The position numbers and the translations under genes are program-made. Below the pieces are notes generated by a model. It was not told the DNA's origin. It did no database searches and saw nothing but the letters and a program-made list of their open reading frames with translations. A DNA stretch of 64,000 nucleotides from Diploscapter coronatus. Its lineage: Eukaryota; Nematoda; Chromadorea; Rhabditida; Rhabditidae. The first letter of the stretch is position 1. Each line of letters begins with the position of its first letter. The DNA lies in assembly GCA_964036155.1 (NCBI GenBank), contig OZ038423.1:16259249-16323248 (forward strand), read 5' to 3'. Shown one piece after another: positions 23,101 to 33,456 of this stretch.

Positions 23101-25326
23101 GAAACTCATCAAAATAATAATAAAGTCTCACTTATCACACAAAAATCGCCTCGTCTCGCTCGCTCATGTGATTTGTGATGTCCACTCGTGAAAAACTGAT
23201 ACGCAAAACCTTTTCAAAAGAAGTATAGTAAAAGTTGAAAAAACAATTGGTTAACAGATAAAACGAAACCTCAGAAATTGCCTATCGAAAATTTTGAGAT
23301 TGACTTCAAATTTACAAGGGAACTTTTTAGGGCCCTGTGAAATTTCGGGACAAAAGTAGGTGTATTTGAAGAAACAGAAAACTCGGAGTGGATTGACGCA
23401 ATTTTTCAACAAGAATCAATATCCATAGCAGGTGTCTAATTTGAAAAAAGAAATCAATCTCTTTGTATTGCAAACTGCATGTATGCTAATTTTCGCAATA
23501 TGCTTAGTATTGAAAAGCTTGTTGGAAAACAGTCCACCTGCTAAGGATGTTCATTTTTGTTAAAAAATTACATCAATCCACTCCGAATTTTTTGCTCTTT
23601 CAAATACACTAACTTTAATTCGGAAATTCCACAGGACCATGGAAAGGTTCCCTTGTTGGAAAAGGATTCAGCAATTTTATTAGATGAATAGTGAATAAAA
23701 TAGTTTGACCATTATGAAAAAAACGAAGCCCGATCAGAGCAATGTTTGTGTGCTTATAGGAAGTGGAAGAATTTGCGTATGCGAATAAATTTGTGAATTT
23801 CATTCTCGATTCTCGTTTTCTTGTTTCTCTTTTGTCTGTCGACCTCTTTTTCAGCTTTCGCAAGCACATCTCTTCAATTTTTTGTCATTTTATGCTAGGC
23901 TTCCCCCTTTTCATTTTCGCTCAATTCCCCATTTCAAGTCTTTGCATCCAAAATGAAAACAGAATATAAACTCTGTAGCTTGTGGATTGTCGAGGATAGG
24001 TCAGATATGAAAAATATGCAGAAGCAGGACAGGAAACGAGTAAGTAAAGGCTACTCTCTGCTCATTGCCCCTGCCACTTTGAACTCATTCATCATTCTAC
24101 CCTGCTCCAGCTGATTCCCCCAAACAAAGCCACTCTACGCTTGATTTCTCTCGAGGCAAAATTCACCACTTTGCATTAGTTTGTGGATACAAAATTGCAA
24201 CAAAACTATACAGAAAGATGAATGAATAAATTGAGGAATAGGAATAATGGTAATTACAATATTTCGGATACGCTTTCTACAAATTTTTGGCTATATTCGT
24301 TGAAGATTTATTTGATTTACAAGGAAGGTTTACAGCGAGTTACTCACAGAATCGGTTCATATTTATAGGGTAAATCAATTCAGCCATGTTCGTTACGAGA
24401 GTTTAGGTAAAAAATTCTCATCGTGCTTTCTAATCACACAATTTGGGCCCAAAGTTTCCCTGTTGTAAAACTTTGTTGCTGCAGTGAGCAATGAAACGCT
24501 TACCTTCGTAATAATGTGCGCTAATGTGTGATTTTTGAATGTTTGCAGTGCAAAACAAAGAATTAAACTTCGGTACCAAACTGCGTGATTAGGTAGTACG
24601 GTAGAGATGTTTTTATCTAAGCTTCTGTGATGAGCATAGTCGAATTGATTTACCCTATAAATATAAGCCGATTCTGTGAGTAACACTATAACCTTCCTTG
24701 TTACTAAAAATCACGTCATTATACTATCGCGAATGCCTCTAAAACATGCTATAAATTAAAGTGCGCTCCAATGCTGACCCAACTCGCTCCTGCCTAATCT
24801 CGGTTAAATTAAATTGAAACAGTAAAAATTATATAGATACCTAGAAGCGAATTAGATCGACAAATCTGAGTAAAAATATTTGGAATAGCTAACTAGAAAG
24901 ACATGCGTTATTTTCAATTTGTAAGCTTTTTCCTACTATTTTCTCCATTGTGATGCAACGCTGTAGCATGTGCCAGAACGTTTGGGTAGGTAGTAAACCA
25001 TCCAGATAGGTAGATTTCAATCCCTTCTCGACGTCTAAGAACTTTTACCTATTTCCTACTTTCATTCTACCCAGATTAAGCAGAGGCGAGTTGGATTAAC
25101 ATTGGAGCGCATTTGGATTTATGGCAGATTTTAGAGGCATTCACGATATGAAAATCGTACCATCATATTTGCAGTTGTCAATGATAATAAATTGCAAAAT
25201 TTGTTTTAAAAAACCTTACTTAGTGCTGAGGACGTTCTTTTTGAGTCGATTTTCAGCGGCAATGCAGGGATCCAGCTCGCTGGAATCGAGTGCGTCTGTC
25301 GGCGATTTGGGCGAGTACTGCTTCAT
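17150..25326 (-). CDS. membrane-anchored fibrinogen-related (FReD) protein
   Basis: About 15 exons and roughly 600 residues. The C-terminal fibrinogen-related domain is clear: TCFEHMLEGHGTGIYYLD, CDMETDGGGWTVVQ, KGFGDIE then DSFWLGLKKIA, DRDNDDFPEGNCA and GFSGWWHSNCTQVALNGVY, ending MIRRMY. Upstream are acidic and Ser/Thr/Pro-rich spacer exons (19766-20030, 20550-20655, 21005-21133, 21621-21752). A strong hydrophobic segment, ILVLLIILLCLLVCLGLLIF, lies in exon 22042-21895. Three further 5' exons (25326-25220, 23062-22989, 22855-22825) join it with matching phase. They add an N-terminal cytoplasmic region and a second, shorter hydrophobic stretch (LVAMAILLVNIL). This suggests type II topology with an extracellular FReD, a domain that often binds glycans or acetylated groups. 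The ligand is unknown. The alternative is a start at 22889, with the upstream exons belonging to another transcript. Confidence 0.75.
18481..18590 (-). repeat. interspersed repeat, copy 2
   Basis: This is the reverse-complement copy of 4970-5072, in an intron of the FReD gene. Here the repeat continues into CTCTCTAAA after the shared GAACCAACTGCAC, while the other copy is cut there by a CAGGGCTG element. It contains no coding sequence. Confidence 0.8.
19326..19590 (+). mobile_element. Tc1/mariner-like terminal fragment
   Basis: After the dinucleotide TA the sequence begins CAGTGGCGATCAAAAGTATG, which resembles the outer end of Tc1-family terminal repeats. No matching inverted end is found before the next exon at about 19613, and there is no transposase frame. 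It is probably a truncated fragment; the right limit is approximate. Confidence 0.45.
20132..20238. repeat. short foldback in a FReD-gene intron
   Basis: The arms AATGGCCTAATGCGAAATG-ACGAAACGC (20132-20160) and their near reverse complement (20210-20238) flank a ~50-base loop. The outer flanks also carry related ATGGCATAATGACGAGATGG-like words, so the arms may be longer but diverged. It is probably the remains of a non-autonomous element. Confidence 0.6.
24321..24700. mobile_element. PIF/Harbinger-like MITE, copy 1
   Basis: It is a 380-base element in the long first intron of the FReD gene. Its ~60-bp terminal inverted repeats start CAAGGAAGGTT and include GTTACTCACAGAATCGG and TTTATAGGGTAAATCAATTC. 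A TTA trinucleotide lies on both sides (24318-24320 and 24701-24703). Three-base TNA duplications are typical of PIF/Harbinger elements. A diverged copy is at 41371-41676. It contains no transposase frame. Confidence 0.8.
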
Positions 25327-28300
25327 CGTCGACACGCAAAATCTGTTCCCTGAAATTTTGAAAGATTTTTAAAACTCGGAAATCCAATTTTCAAAAGGAT
25401 AATATTTGCCTTCTAGAACTGTGTAAAGAAAATTACTTGAAAGTAGAATAAATGATCGAACACAATTTTCCTCTATAGTATCAAGTCTCTGAATTTTTGA
25501 CAATAAAAAATGGCAATAAATTTTAGCTACACTCAAAATTTCTAAAAAAAAAAAACAATGTTATCTTAATTCTAGAACTCTTTCCGAAAAGTACTTGAAA
25601 ACAGTGAAGGAAAAACACATAGACAAATTCTCTCAATTTTGAACATGTGTTCGCATGAAGTACTTGCAATGAAACACCACGACTCTTTGAACATGGGTAA
25701 TTACACGAAGGACAGTGTTCAGAAAGAGGTTTTGAAATTCGCATGAGCAACAAAAACTCGCTACAAATTTGGTCAAACAAGGAAATTCTCGAAAAGAAAT
25801 AAGAAATGTCCATCATGAAATTTTTATTTCTTTTCAAATCTTCACACCCCCATTTCGTTTGAATACATAATCCGTTAGGTAATCATGAGTCATTGAAATG
25901 GTAAGATCATCTGGCATTGACATTATGTCGATAAAAGTACGAACTCGCTTATAATAATCCACACCTTATCAGATCTTACAGAGCGCAAAATCTGTTTAAT
26001 TTCTAACTTCTCGATAAAATTTTCAGTCGAATGGGTGGATGAAGAATTCAAGAAGCCGTAAATTTCAGTTACCTAATATCAAAATGATAAGTGAAGAAAA
26101 TTCTCCTACTTTATTCTGACTTGAGTCCTGGGATTGAGATTTGAATTGCAATGCGACACGAGCAGAGACAGGCTGCGCGGTGTGTCGAATGACAGGCCTA
26201 CAACTAGAAAACACTGATCGACCGATCGGCCACCTGAAAATTGGATAATCAGAGCCGAATTTGCAGGAAAATCAACAAGGACATTCGAAAATAAATGCAG
26301 AAAAAATGAGGCATGGAAAAAAGGTGAAAGGCAAGTTGGATCCGGACAAACTCCCATTGGCTTTGTATGCAGAAATTGCAGATGACTGAATGACTGAAAA
26401 TGGAAATGCCGAAGAAGGTGAATGAAGAAGGGAGGAACAAGGCAGTGGACAACAGAGATAGAAAATAGAGAAAATGCAAGAGGAGATTGCACGAATTGAG
26501 GCGGAAGTTGCACAGAAATGCGAAGCAAGGTGCAGAGATTGGCAGGAGGAATGACAGGGGAAATGCCTATGCAAAGTGAGAAGGAATCCAGGAGTCAGGC
26601 AGTCAGGTAGCAACAACACCAAATCGAAAGCAATCGGACAATTTTCGACCACGCACAAAACGCTTCACAGAATTCCCATAGCATTATCGCATTTTCATTT
26701 CCTGAATGAAGAAAGAAGAAAAAACTCGAGAGTTCGAAAATATTCCTGCATCGGAAATTCAGAGCGATTTGTTCACGCGCAACGCAGAAAAAAACGAGAG
26801 AAAATCGTCGAGTGAAAGAAATTGGTCAGTCAACGTGAAGAATGGGCAGAAACTCGGCATAAACACCGGATTCAGAGCAATTTCGAATATTGAATGCGTG
26901 TTTGTCAGACTCGATACATATTTTGACGTCTAAATGAGGAGTGCAGATTGCGGCGTCACAAATGACCAGTTCAAATGGGCAGAGGGCAGAAAAGAGTGGT
27001 GAAATGGGAGAAGAAGGATGCGCAACTGGGAAGGAAGGGGGAGGGCAGAGTGAAAGGATATAGGCGCCAAACCCAGAAACAGAAACAGAAAAGAATGACT
27101 AGGCAAACAGAGCTTACTTTCACTTTTATAGCAGAAAGAACCTGACGGAACATGCAACAGAGGTTGAACTGAACGCGAAACAGACAAAAATGGGTCAGTA
27201 ACTCGGGAAAACTGTTCGAAATTTTGGCAATTCAAATGGCAAGTGTAGTGTCTGTTTGCATTCATCATTTTTGGCCTGTTACCATAGAGCACATTCGAAG
27301 TGAAAATGAAAGAGGCCTATTTTATTTCACTTTTTCAGTAATTCTTTTGACAAATGTGAAAAAGGCTAAATTATTTTTTCACTTACTTTTCGAAAAATTA
27401 ATGTCCCTACGACTAATTACTGCAGGCATTTTACAATCTCGGCAGAATTGTTTTGAAACTTCATTTCTCTCCGTCCGTCCGGCTATAAAAACTGGACCCG
27501 TTCTGGGTGAAATTTTTAAAGGAAAGGAACATTGTGGCTGAAAATATCCTGTATTTCTCGCGTCTTGTTCATTTCTTCATTTTTCCCTATCTCTCTCACC
27601 TAACGATGCCAAGTATGCAAAAATTTTTGCGAAGGAAAGATTTGAAAGCCTTTGTCAAGTGATTTGAGGATACTCAGTGCACTGCCGCTATACCAAAACT
27701 GCTTGTCACTACATCTCGTTTTTAGCAAATGTTTCTAGGAAAAGAGCCGTGAGAGAGTGGAAAAGGGGAGAGGAATAAGAAACGAGAAAATTGGAGGGAG
27801 CGAAAATTTGCTGGGAAATACAGGATAGAGATGAATCAGAAAGTATAAGTCTAATCAAAGAAAAAGAAGTTCGAATGAGATTTGATTGATGCGAGAGACA
27901 TCCATAAATGGGTCGATGGACGAAAAGGGCTGGTTGGAAACATAGCAACAGCAGCGGATTAGATGAAATAGTTTGGCTTGTTTAGCAGACGGACTAGAAT
28001 CTATGAGCTGCAAGCATCGCAATTTTTGGACGGCTGAAAGTCTGAAAAATCGAGAGAACTTGTTGAAAAAATTACTGCGATTTGAATGGCCCTTGACAAA
28101 GGTATAAAGAGCAAACAGATTGGGCGTTGCTCAAAAATGACTGGGCGAATGGAAGGGAATATAAGAGGGGGGAATCGACTCGTTATTTTACAATTTCGAA
28201 TCGAATTCGAAGGAAGAACGTTGCAATTTGATTGAAAAGTGAACGAGGGAAGTGACAATGAAATGAGCAGTAAATGAGTGAAATTCACAAGGCACAACTC

Positions 28301-30443
28301 GTAAAATGAACAACAAGACAGAAGAAGAAGAAGAAAGACATCGGGACGGTGATTTATGGACTACGAGGGGAGAGAATATGCAAGAAGAAGCCGGTCTATA
28401 AAAACACGGTAAGATAAGGACATTACGGGATATATTGGAGATTTGATTTAGAAAGACAATTTTATGTGATCATTTCTATAAATTTAGTAAATTCCAAATA
28501 AAAAGCAATAGCTGATCCTCATTAATATTATAAAAAATAAATATTGGGGTGATGCATAATAGTTTTCATTTCTGAACTCGGAACTTTGAAAATTTGTTCC
28601 TTTCCGACAGTTAGGTCTTATACATTTTCATCTTTCTAGCGAAAAATCATTAGAAAAAGACACGACAAAAGTGGGCAATAATTTTTACAAATAAGAAAAT
28701 TTCCTACATTTTCTATGTTATACAAAAGTTCCGATCAAATCGGATAGAAAATGAAAACTTTTCTTTATGACAATGTCGGCCAATTTACTTGGTACGCCGT
28801 ATTATAAATTTTGAATGAATTAGTTACATTAACATAGTGCATATCATGATAAACAGTTAATAATAACTTGTTATTGATAGGGCATGTATTTCGAAATAAA
28901 AATAAAAATCGAAACGAACTATATTTTAGAGACGAAATTTCAAGCCAAACTAGGACTGAGAATTGAATTTATATTAGGTCTAAAAAATCGAGAGGAAGAG
29001 AGACAGTTGGCAAGCATAGCAGAAAACATGCAAATAAACAATCAAAAAAGCATTCAATGGCTGGATTATGAAATTTATGAATGCTTTTGGAAGTCAAAGA
29101 ATAAACTCATGGAAAAAGATTCATTAAAATCTTCATTCTATAAATTTTTATCTGGGAAGAAAAGGATAAAAACGATTAAGGGATAAATGGCGATAAGATA
29201 TCATCTGCAGCTGAATCGTAATCGATACCTGCCCAGAGATGGGAGAGAAACCATTCACACTCATTATCAGTTTGGCTGTCTCCGCGCAGCAAACTAATTG
29301 ATCAATTTCTACTTGGGAAACAGCCACGATTTGTCATAAAATGACCAGTCATCTTGCCGAATTATTGCACATAAAATCACGCAATTAAGGATATCTTCAT
29401 GCATGGAACGCATGAAACTGTTGCATACACTTAAAGATTTGAATGACTTCACACGGGAAGTTGTATTCAGGATAAAAAAATTCCTAGCAGGATAAAACAT
29501 AAAATAAACTGAACAACAGTTTTGCCACCAAAAATGAATGTTAGCCTAGGTTAAATTAGATAATATATCCAAAATAATACCACATTTTGTAATTCATGTT
29601 GACGCATAATTATTATTCTATCCAAAAAGAACGACTGAAACTTCCATAAGGACTTATTTTTTATCATTGATATTTAGATTTAACATTACAGTTCAATCAC
29701 ATACATAGATCGGAACTAATTTAATTGCTTCGCAAATGCGTCACATTATTCAATTGGCAACGTTTAATTTTATTTACTGCTTAGAATATTATCTGAATCG
29801 GGTTCACGATATTCCACAAATCATTACCTGAAATTGAAGAACGCGATAAGCCAATTATCAAATCAGAGTCAAACCAGACATGCTATGGTCGCACGCAGCT
29901 AAAACAGCACAAAAATACATCAGTGAGATTCTATCTGTTAATAGGTTTACCCAAAATGTTGAGACTTAGACCCTATTTGACATTGCCATCACTTGTCGCA
30001 CTTCATCAGACTATATTGATTGCGTTGTATTTTTAATTTTCTGTATATGTATTAATTTCCGTTAAGCTTAATGTACTTTACGAGCATTGTTAGATTGAAT
30101 ACTTTTATGTGCTATTTCGGTCAATCTTTTTCGTGTCAAATGTTTTTAGATAAGTCAATTATTTTTCTGAGAATGGCGATTTACGCCCTCCGTTTCATTC
30201 AATTTTTCAATTATTGTCTAACGTAGTTAAGTGTTTTTGTGGATAGTAAATTCGAATATTTGCCTCCTCCATTCATGTTCGTATTTGGATTCGAATTCGA
30301 TGTTTTCGCTGACTTAAGAAAATGTATTTGACTTTTCGAATTCATTACTGAAATTTTAGTTTTTCTTCGCCGATATTACTCTAGCAGGTCCAGTTTTCTT
30401 TACTGACTTTCGATATTTCATATTCCCGATTCTAGACTTATTC
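25327..30443. other. long gene-poor region, partly purine-rich
   Basis: I find no supported gene in about 5 kb. From roughly 26100 to 28400 the + strand is G/A-rich (GAAGAAG, GGAAGG, GAGAAAA), giving many spurious - strand frames rich in Phe, Leu, Ser and Pro. TATAAAA words near 27484 and 28396 have no linked exons. An isolated 100-residue + frame at 28884-29186 is rich in Lys, Ile and Glu and matches no family I know. The end may include promoter sequence for the SDR gene. Confidence 0.5.
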
Positions 30444-32182
30444 ATGGGCTGCATAAAGACAATAATTGATACGGTCGTTCTGGTGTTCAAGATGACATGG
30501 GTTATTATCGCCGAGAGCATAAAAGCCTGTCTACCGTTTAGATGTTTGGGACAGAAAAGTGTTAAAGGTAAGTGGCAATGTAGCCACAACATGAATGATA
30601 ATTTTACCTGCATTAGATAAACTTGTTCTGATTACTGGTGGAAGTTCTGGCCTTGGAAAGTGTTTGGCTAAAGAAGTCGGATATCGTTTTTAGACATTTT
30701 AAGGTCAATATTTTATTTTAGTTTGGAAAGCGAGGTGCACATGTAATAATTTGGGGAGGAACTCTTGAAAGAGTCAAGAATACAGAGAGGGAGCTCAGAG
30801 CAATTAACATGAAGGTCAGGTCTGATTTCTATTTCTATAAAATAATAACTTGATACGATTGTTTTATTTGTTCGCTCAGAAAATAGTATTTTCGTTATGT
30901 AAAATCTTAGATCCAGATTCTAGGTTCACTCCTACTGTTTTGACATTTCCAACACGAGTGCGATAGCTGAAGCAGCAGAAGATGTGCATATGCGATTCGG
31001 AAAGGTCGATATTCTGGTCAACAATGCGGCAATCATTAATGGTCAGCTGGCAATTCCTTTAGATTCCAACCTTTTCACAAATTTAGGACAGCCTCTAATT
31101 GATTTGCCATTTAACGCAATCGACAAGGCTATTAAAATCAACACCATCGCATATCTGCACGTTAGTCAAAACCAGGGATGCTCACAAGTACCGGAAAATC
31201 GTACCCGTGCCATATCAAATATAAAACGTTCATATCTTTCACCTTTATTAGCTATGGAGAAGTATAAATCTTCCGTACCCACAATATCATGTTCTTTAAC
31301 CACGGAAAACTGCCTTTTAGGCATATCCATTATAGCGGTTAACCCTGCCAATCACGCCCCAATGCCAGTTTTTCGTTATTATAAATTCCGAAAATTGACT
31401 TGGCATCTCTAGTTATAATATGAAAAAGATACTATAGAGATTTTTCTGGGTATCGATTTGATTGAAAACGGCGTACTTTATCAGTGGGCATCTCTGGTCA
31501 AAATTTTCGAATCTCAAGCGAATGACAAGTAATTCAGACGGTCAAGCATTTTTTGCCTACTATGCTGGAATCAAATTCAGGTCATATTGTGACCATTGCC
31601 TCACTCTGCTCATATTTAGCCACGCCTTTCATGGTCATAAAATATTTTGATCTTATATGAAGGATTGACTATTTTTACAGACAGAATACGTGACGACGAA
31701 ATTTTCGAATCTTGGCATGCACACAGGACTGAGTGAAGATATTCGTGCTCTTGGGAAAACAGGCACTTTTCAATTGAAAGACTAATTTTCTCTTAAAATT
31801 TATAGGAGTCAAGACGACAGTCGTCTGTCCAGGACATATCAAAACTGAACTATTCAAAGGATTTCACAACAAGTAATCAACTTTTCCCTTGAATATTTGG
31901 ATGAAGATACAATTTAAGTTCGATAATCCATCCAAGTCTAACAGCTGAATATGTTGCACAAAAGGCTATCCACGCGATTTTGGCCGATCGAGACATGGTC
32001 GCTATGCCCTTCACGAATTATATCATCATTCTATCTAAAGCGTAAAGTTTTTAGTTAAATTATTTCGCAAAATAATATTCTTCAGAATTCTTCCACGGCG
32101 AGCTCTTGAATTGATCGCTGATTACATGGGTCATACACATGCAATGGATAAATTCATAGGTCGACAACCTCTCAAATACTGA
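30444..32182 (+). CDS. short-chain dehydrogenase/reductase, SDR16C (retinol dehydrogenase 10 / 17-beta-HSD11-like)
   Basis: Nine exons: 30444-30567, 30617-30675, 30722-30814, 30924-31160, 31538-31633, 31681-31762, 31806-31872, 31919-32041, 32086-32182. They join in frame to 325 residues. An N-terminal hydrophobic segment suggests anchoring in the ER or lipid-droplet membrane. Cofactor site TGGSSGLG is at residues 48-55, NNAA at 125-128, catalytic Ser193 in HIVTIASL, and Tyr206/Lys210 in YVTTK. VKTTVVCPGHIKTELF and the C-terminal MDKFIGRQPLKY match the SDR16C subfamily, which oxidises retinol or hydroxysteroids with NAD(P). The intron after 31762 has a GC donor; the neighbouring GT alternative would delete conserved residues. 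AATAAA follows the stop at about 32211. The substrate cannot be read from sequence. Confidence 0.88.
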
Positions 32183-33456
32183 AAGGAGATGGAAAGTCGA
32201 TAAGATTGCTCAATAAAGTCTATCTATCTGATATTAACATTCAAATGTTTGTTCCAAATTATACGAGTTCAACGTTAAATTTTTCTTCGAAAATGTAGTT
32301 CTAAACTTAGAGAGCGCAAATGGTTTTTCAAGTTTGGTTTCAGCGAGATTTGAAACTCGCAGAAATATTGTGGGATCCTTCAAATACTCAAATCAAAAAG
32401 AAACTTCCATTTTGGACCGGACTAGAGACACTAATTAACTCGATAGTTACTTATAAATGTATTGAATTTCCGTAAATGAAAATGAGCAAACATCTTATTC
32501 ACAAATGAGAAAATCGCGAAATAACGCATGCAACTTGTTAATTTTGATAATTCCTGCATAAAAAGGATGAAACTTTAGGACCATGTCCTATCATCGTAGG
32601 GCCTTGAAATTTTCAGGATACCCTCCTAATATCAATAGAAAAATACTGTGAAGTGTTAAAGCGTTTTACTTAACAGAATCAGATTTTCAAGATTTTGGTT
32701 GGACTTTAAACTCCAAAAGCAGGTCTTTTCGTTGACTTTCCCGAGTTGACCGAACGGGGATTTTCGTAGAGCTCGAAATTTCCTACAAAACTATTTTTAA
32801 ATCTAACCGAAATTTCAGGTATTCTCAGGGATATGGATCAAAAAGTTCACTTACGTAAAAATCGTAATTTTTCATATTCAAGTTTGAACATTTGCGCTCT
32901 CTATCGAATTTAAGGTATTTTTAGTTCAAATTTTAATTTTAACTCAGTGCAAGAAAAATTAATGATTTTTATAATCGGAAAATATGTATCTTCCGAGACA
33001 TTCGTATCGATTGGGATACGTTATTAAATAAAAAACAAACTGATATGCATTGCATCAATTGACTATAACTAGAGACAAAAATCATATACTACAGTAATGT
33101 AATTGAAAAGTATCCTCTTGTGTATAAATTAGTTATGCGTGCCCTTCTATAGTCAGTCGAACAAGTCGTAACTCAACACAAGGATTTACTGTAGTTACTC
33201 GTAAAAGACTTAGTGAGAAGAGAACAATACAAAAGAAGAAGGAGAAAAGATGTCGAAGAAATGAGTAGTGTTCGACAGGCGGCGCTGGCGAGAAAGGAAA
33301 AGAAAGAAAGTGGAGGGAAAGGTGAGACTAGAGAAGGAATGAATTGAATAAAAAATTGAATGAGCCTCTAACAATTATGAAAAGAAAATAGTGTAGAAAA
33401 GATAACCGACTTAGAGGTTGATATGTTCTGAGATTATGCGAGAAGAACAGAGCAAC
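32183..33456. other. intergenic region between SDR and GLD-2-like genes
   Basis: The two genes converge here. The region holds the SDR polyadenylation signal and the TA-flanked element at 32310-32901. I see no exon or structured RNA in the rest. Confidence 0.55.
32310..32901. mobile_element. TA-flanked MITE (Tc1/mariner-like)
   Basis: The element is 592 bases. It starts GAGAGCGCAAATG and ends with the exact reverse complement, with TA immediately outside both ends (32308-32309 and 32902-32903). A TA duplication fits Tc1/mariner-type insertion. Inner terminal similarity continues weakly for another ~15 bases. There is no transposase frame. Confidence 0.75.

Noticed and set aside
27480..27500. 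TATAAAA box on the + strand
   Set aside because: No exon or structured RNA follows; similar AT-rich words are frequent in this genome.
26106..28297. Several long - strand frames
   Set aside because: All arise from the purine-rich + strand; they overlap one another in different frames and carry no recognisable domains.
28884..29186. 100-residue + strand frame rich in Lys, Ile and Glu
   Set aside because: Isolated, no family match, no neighbouring exons; composition expected from AT-rich DNA.
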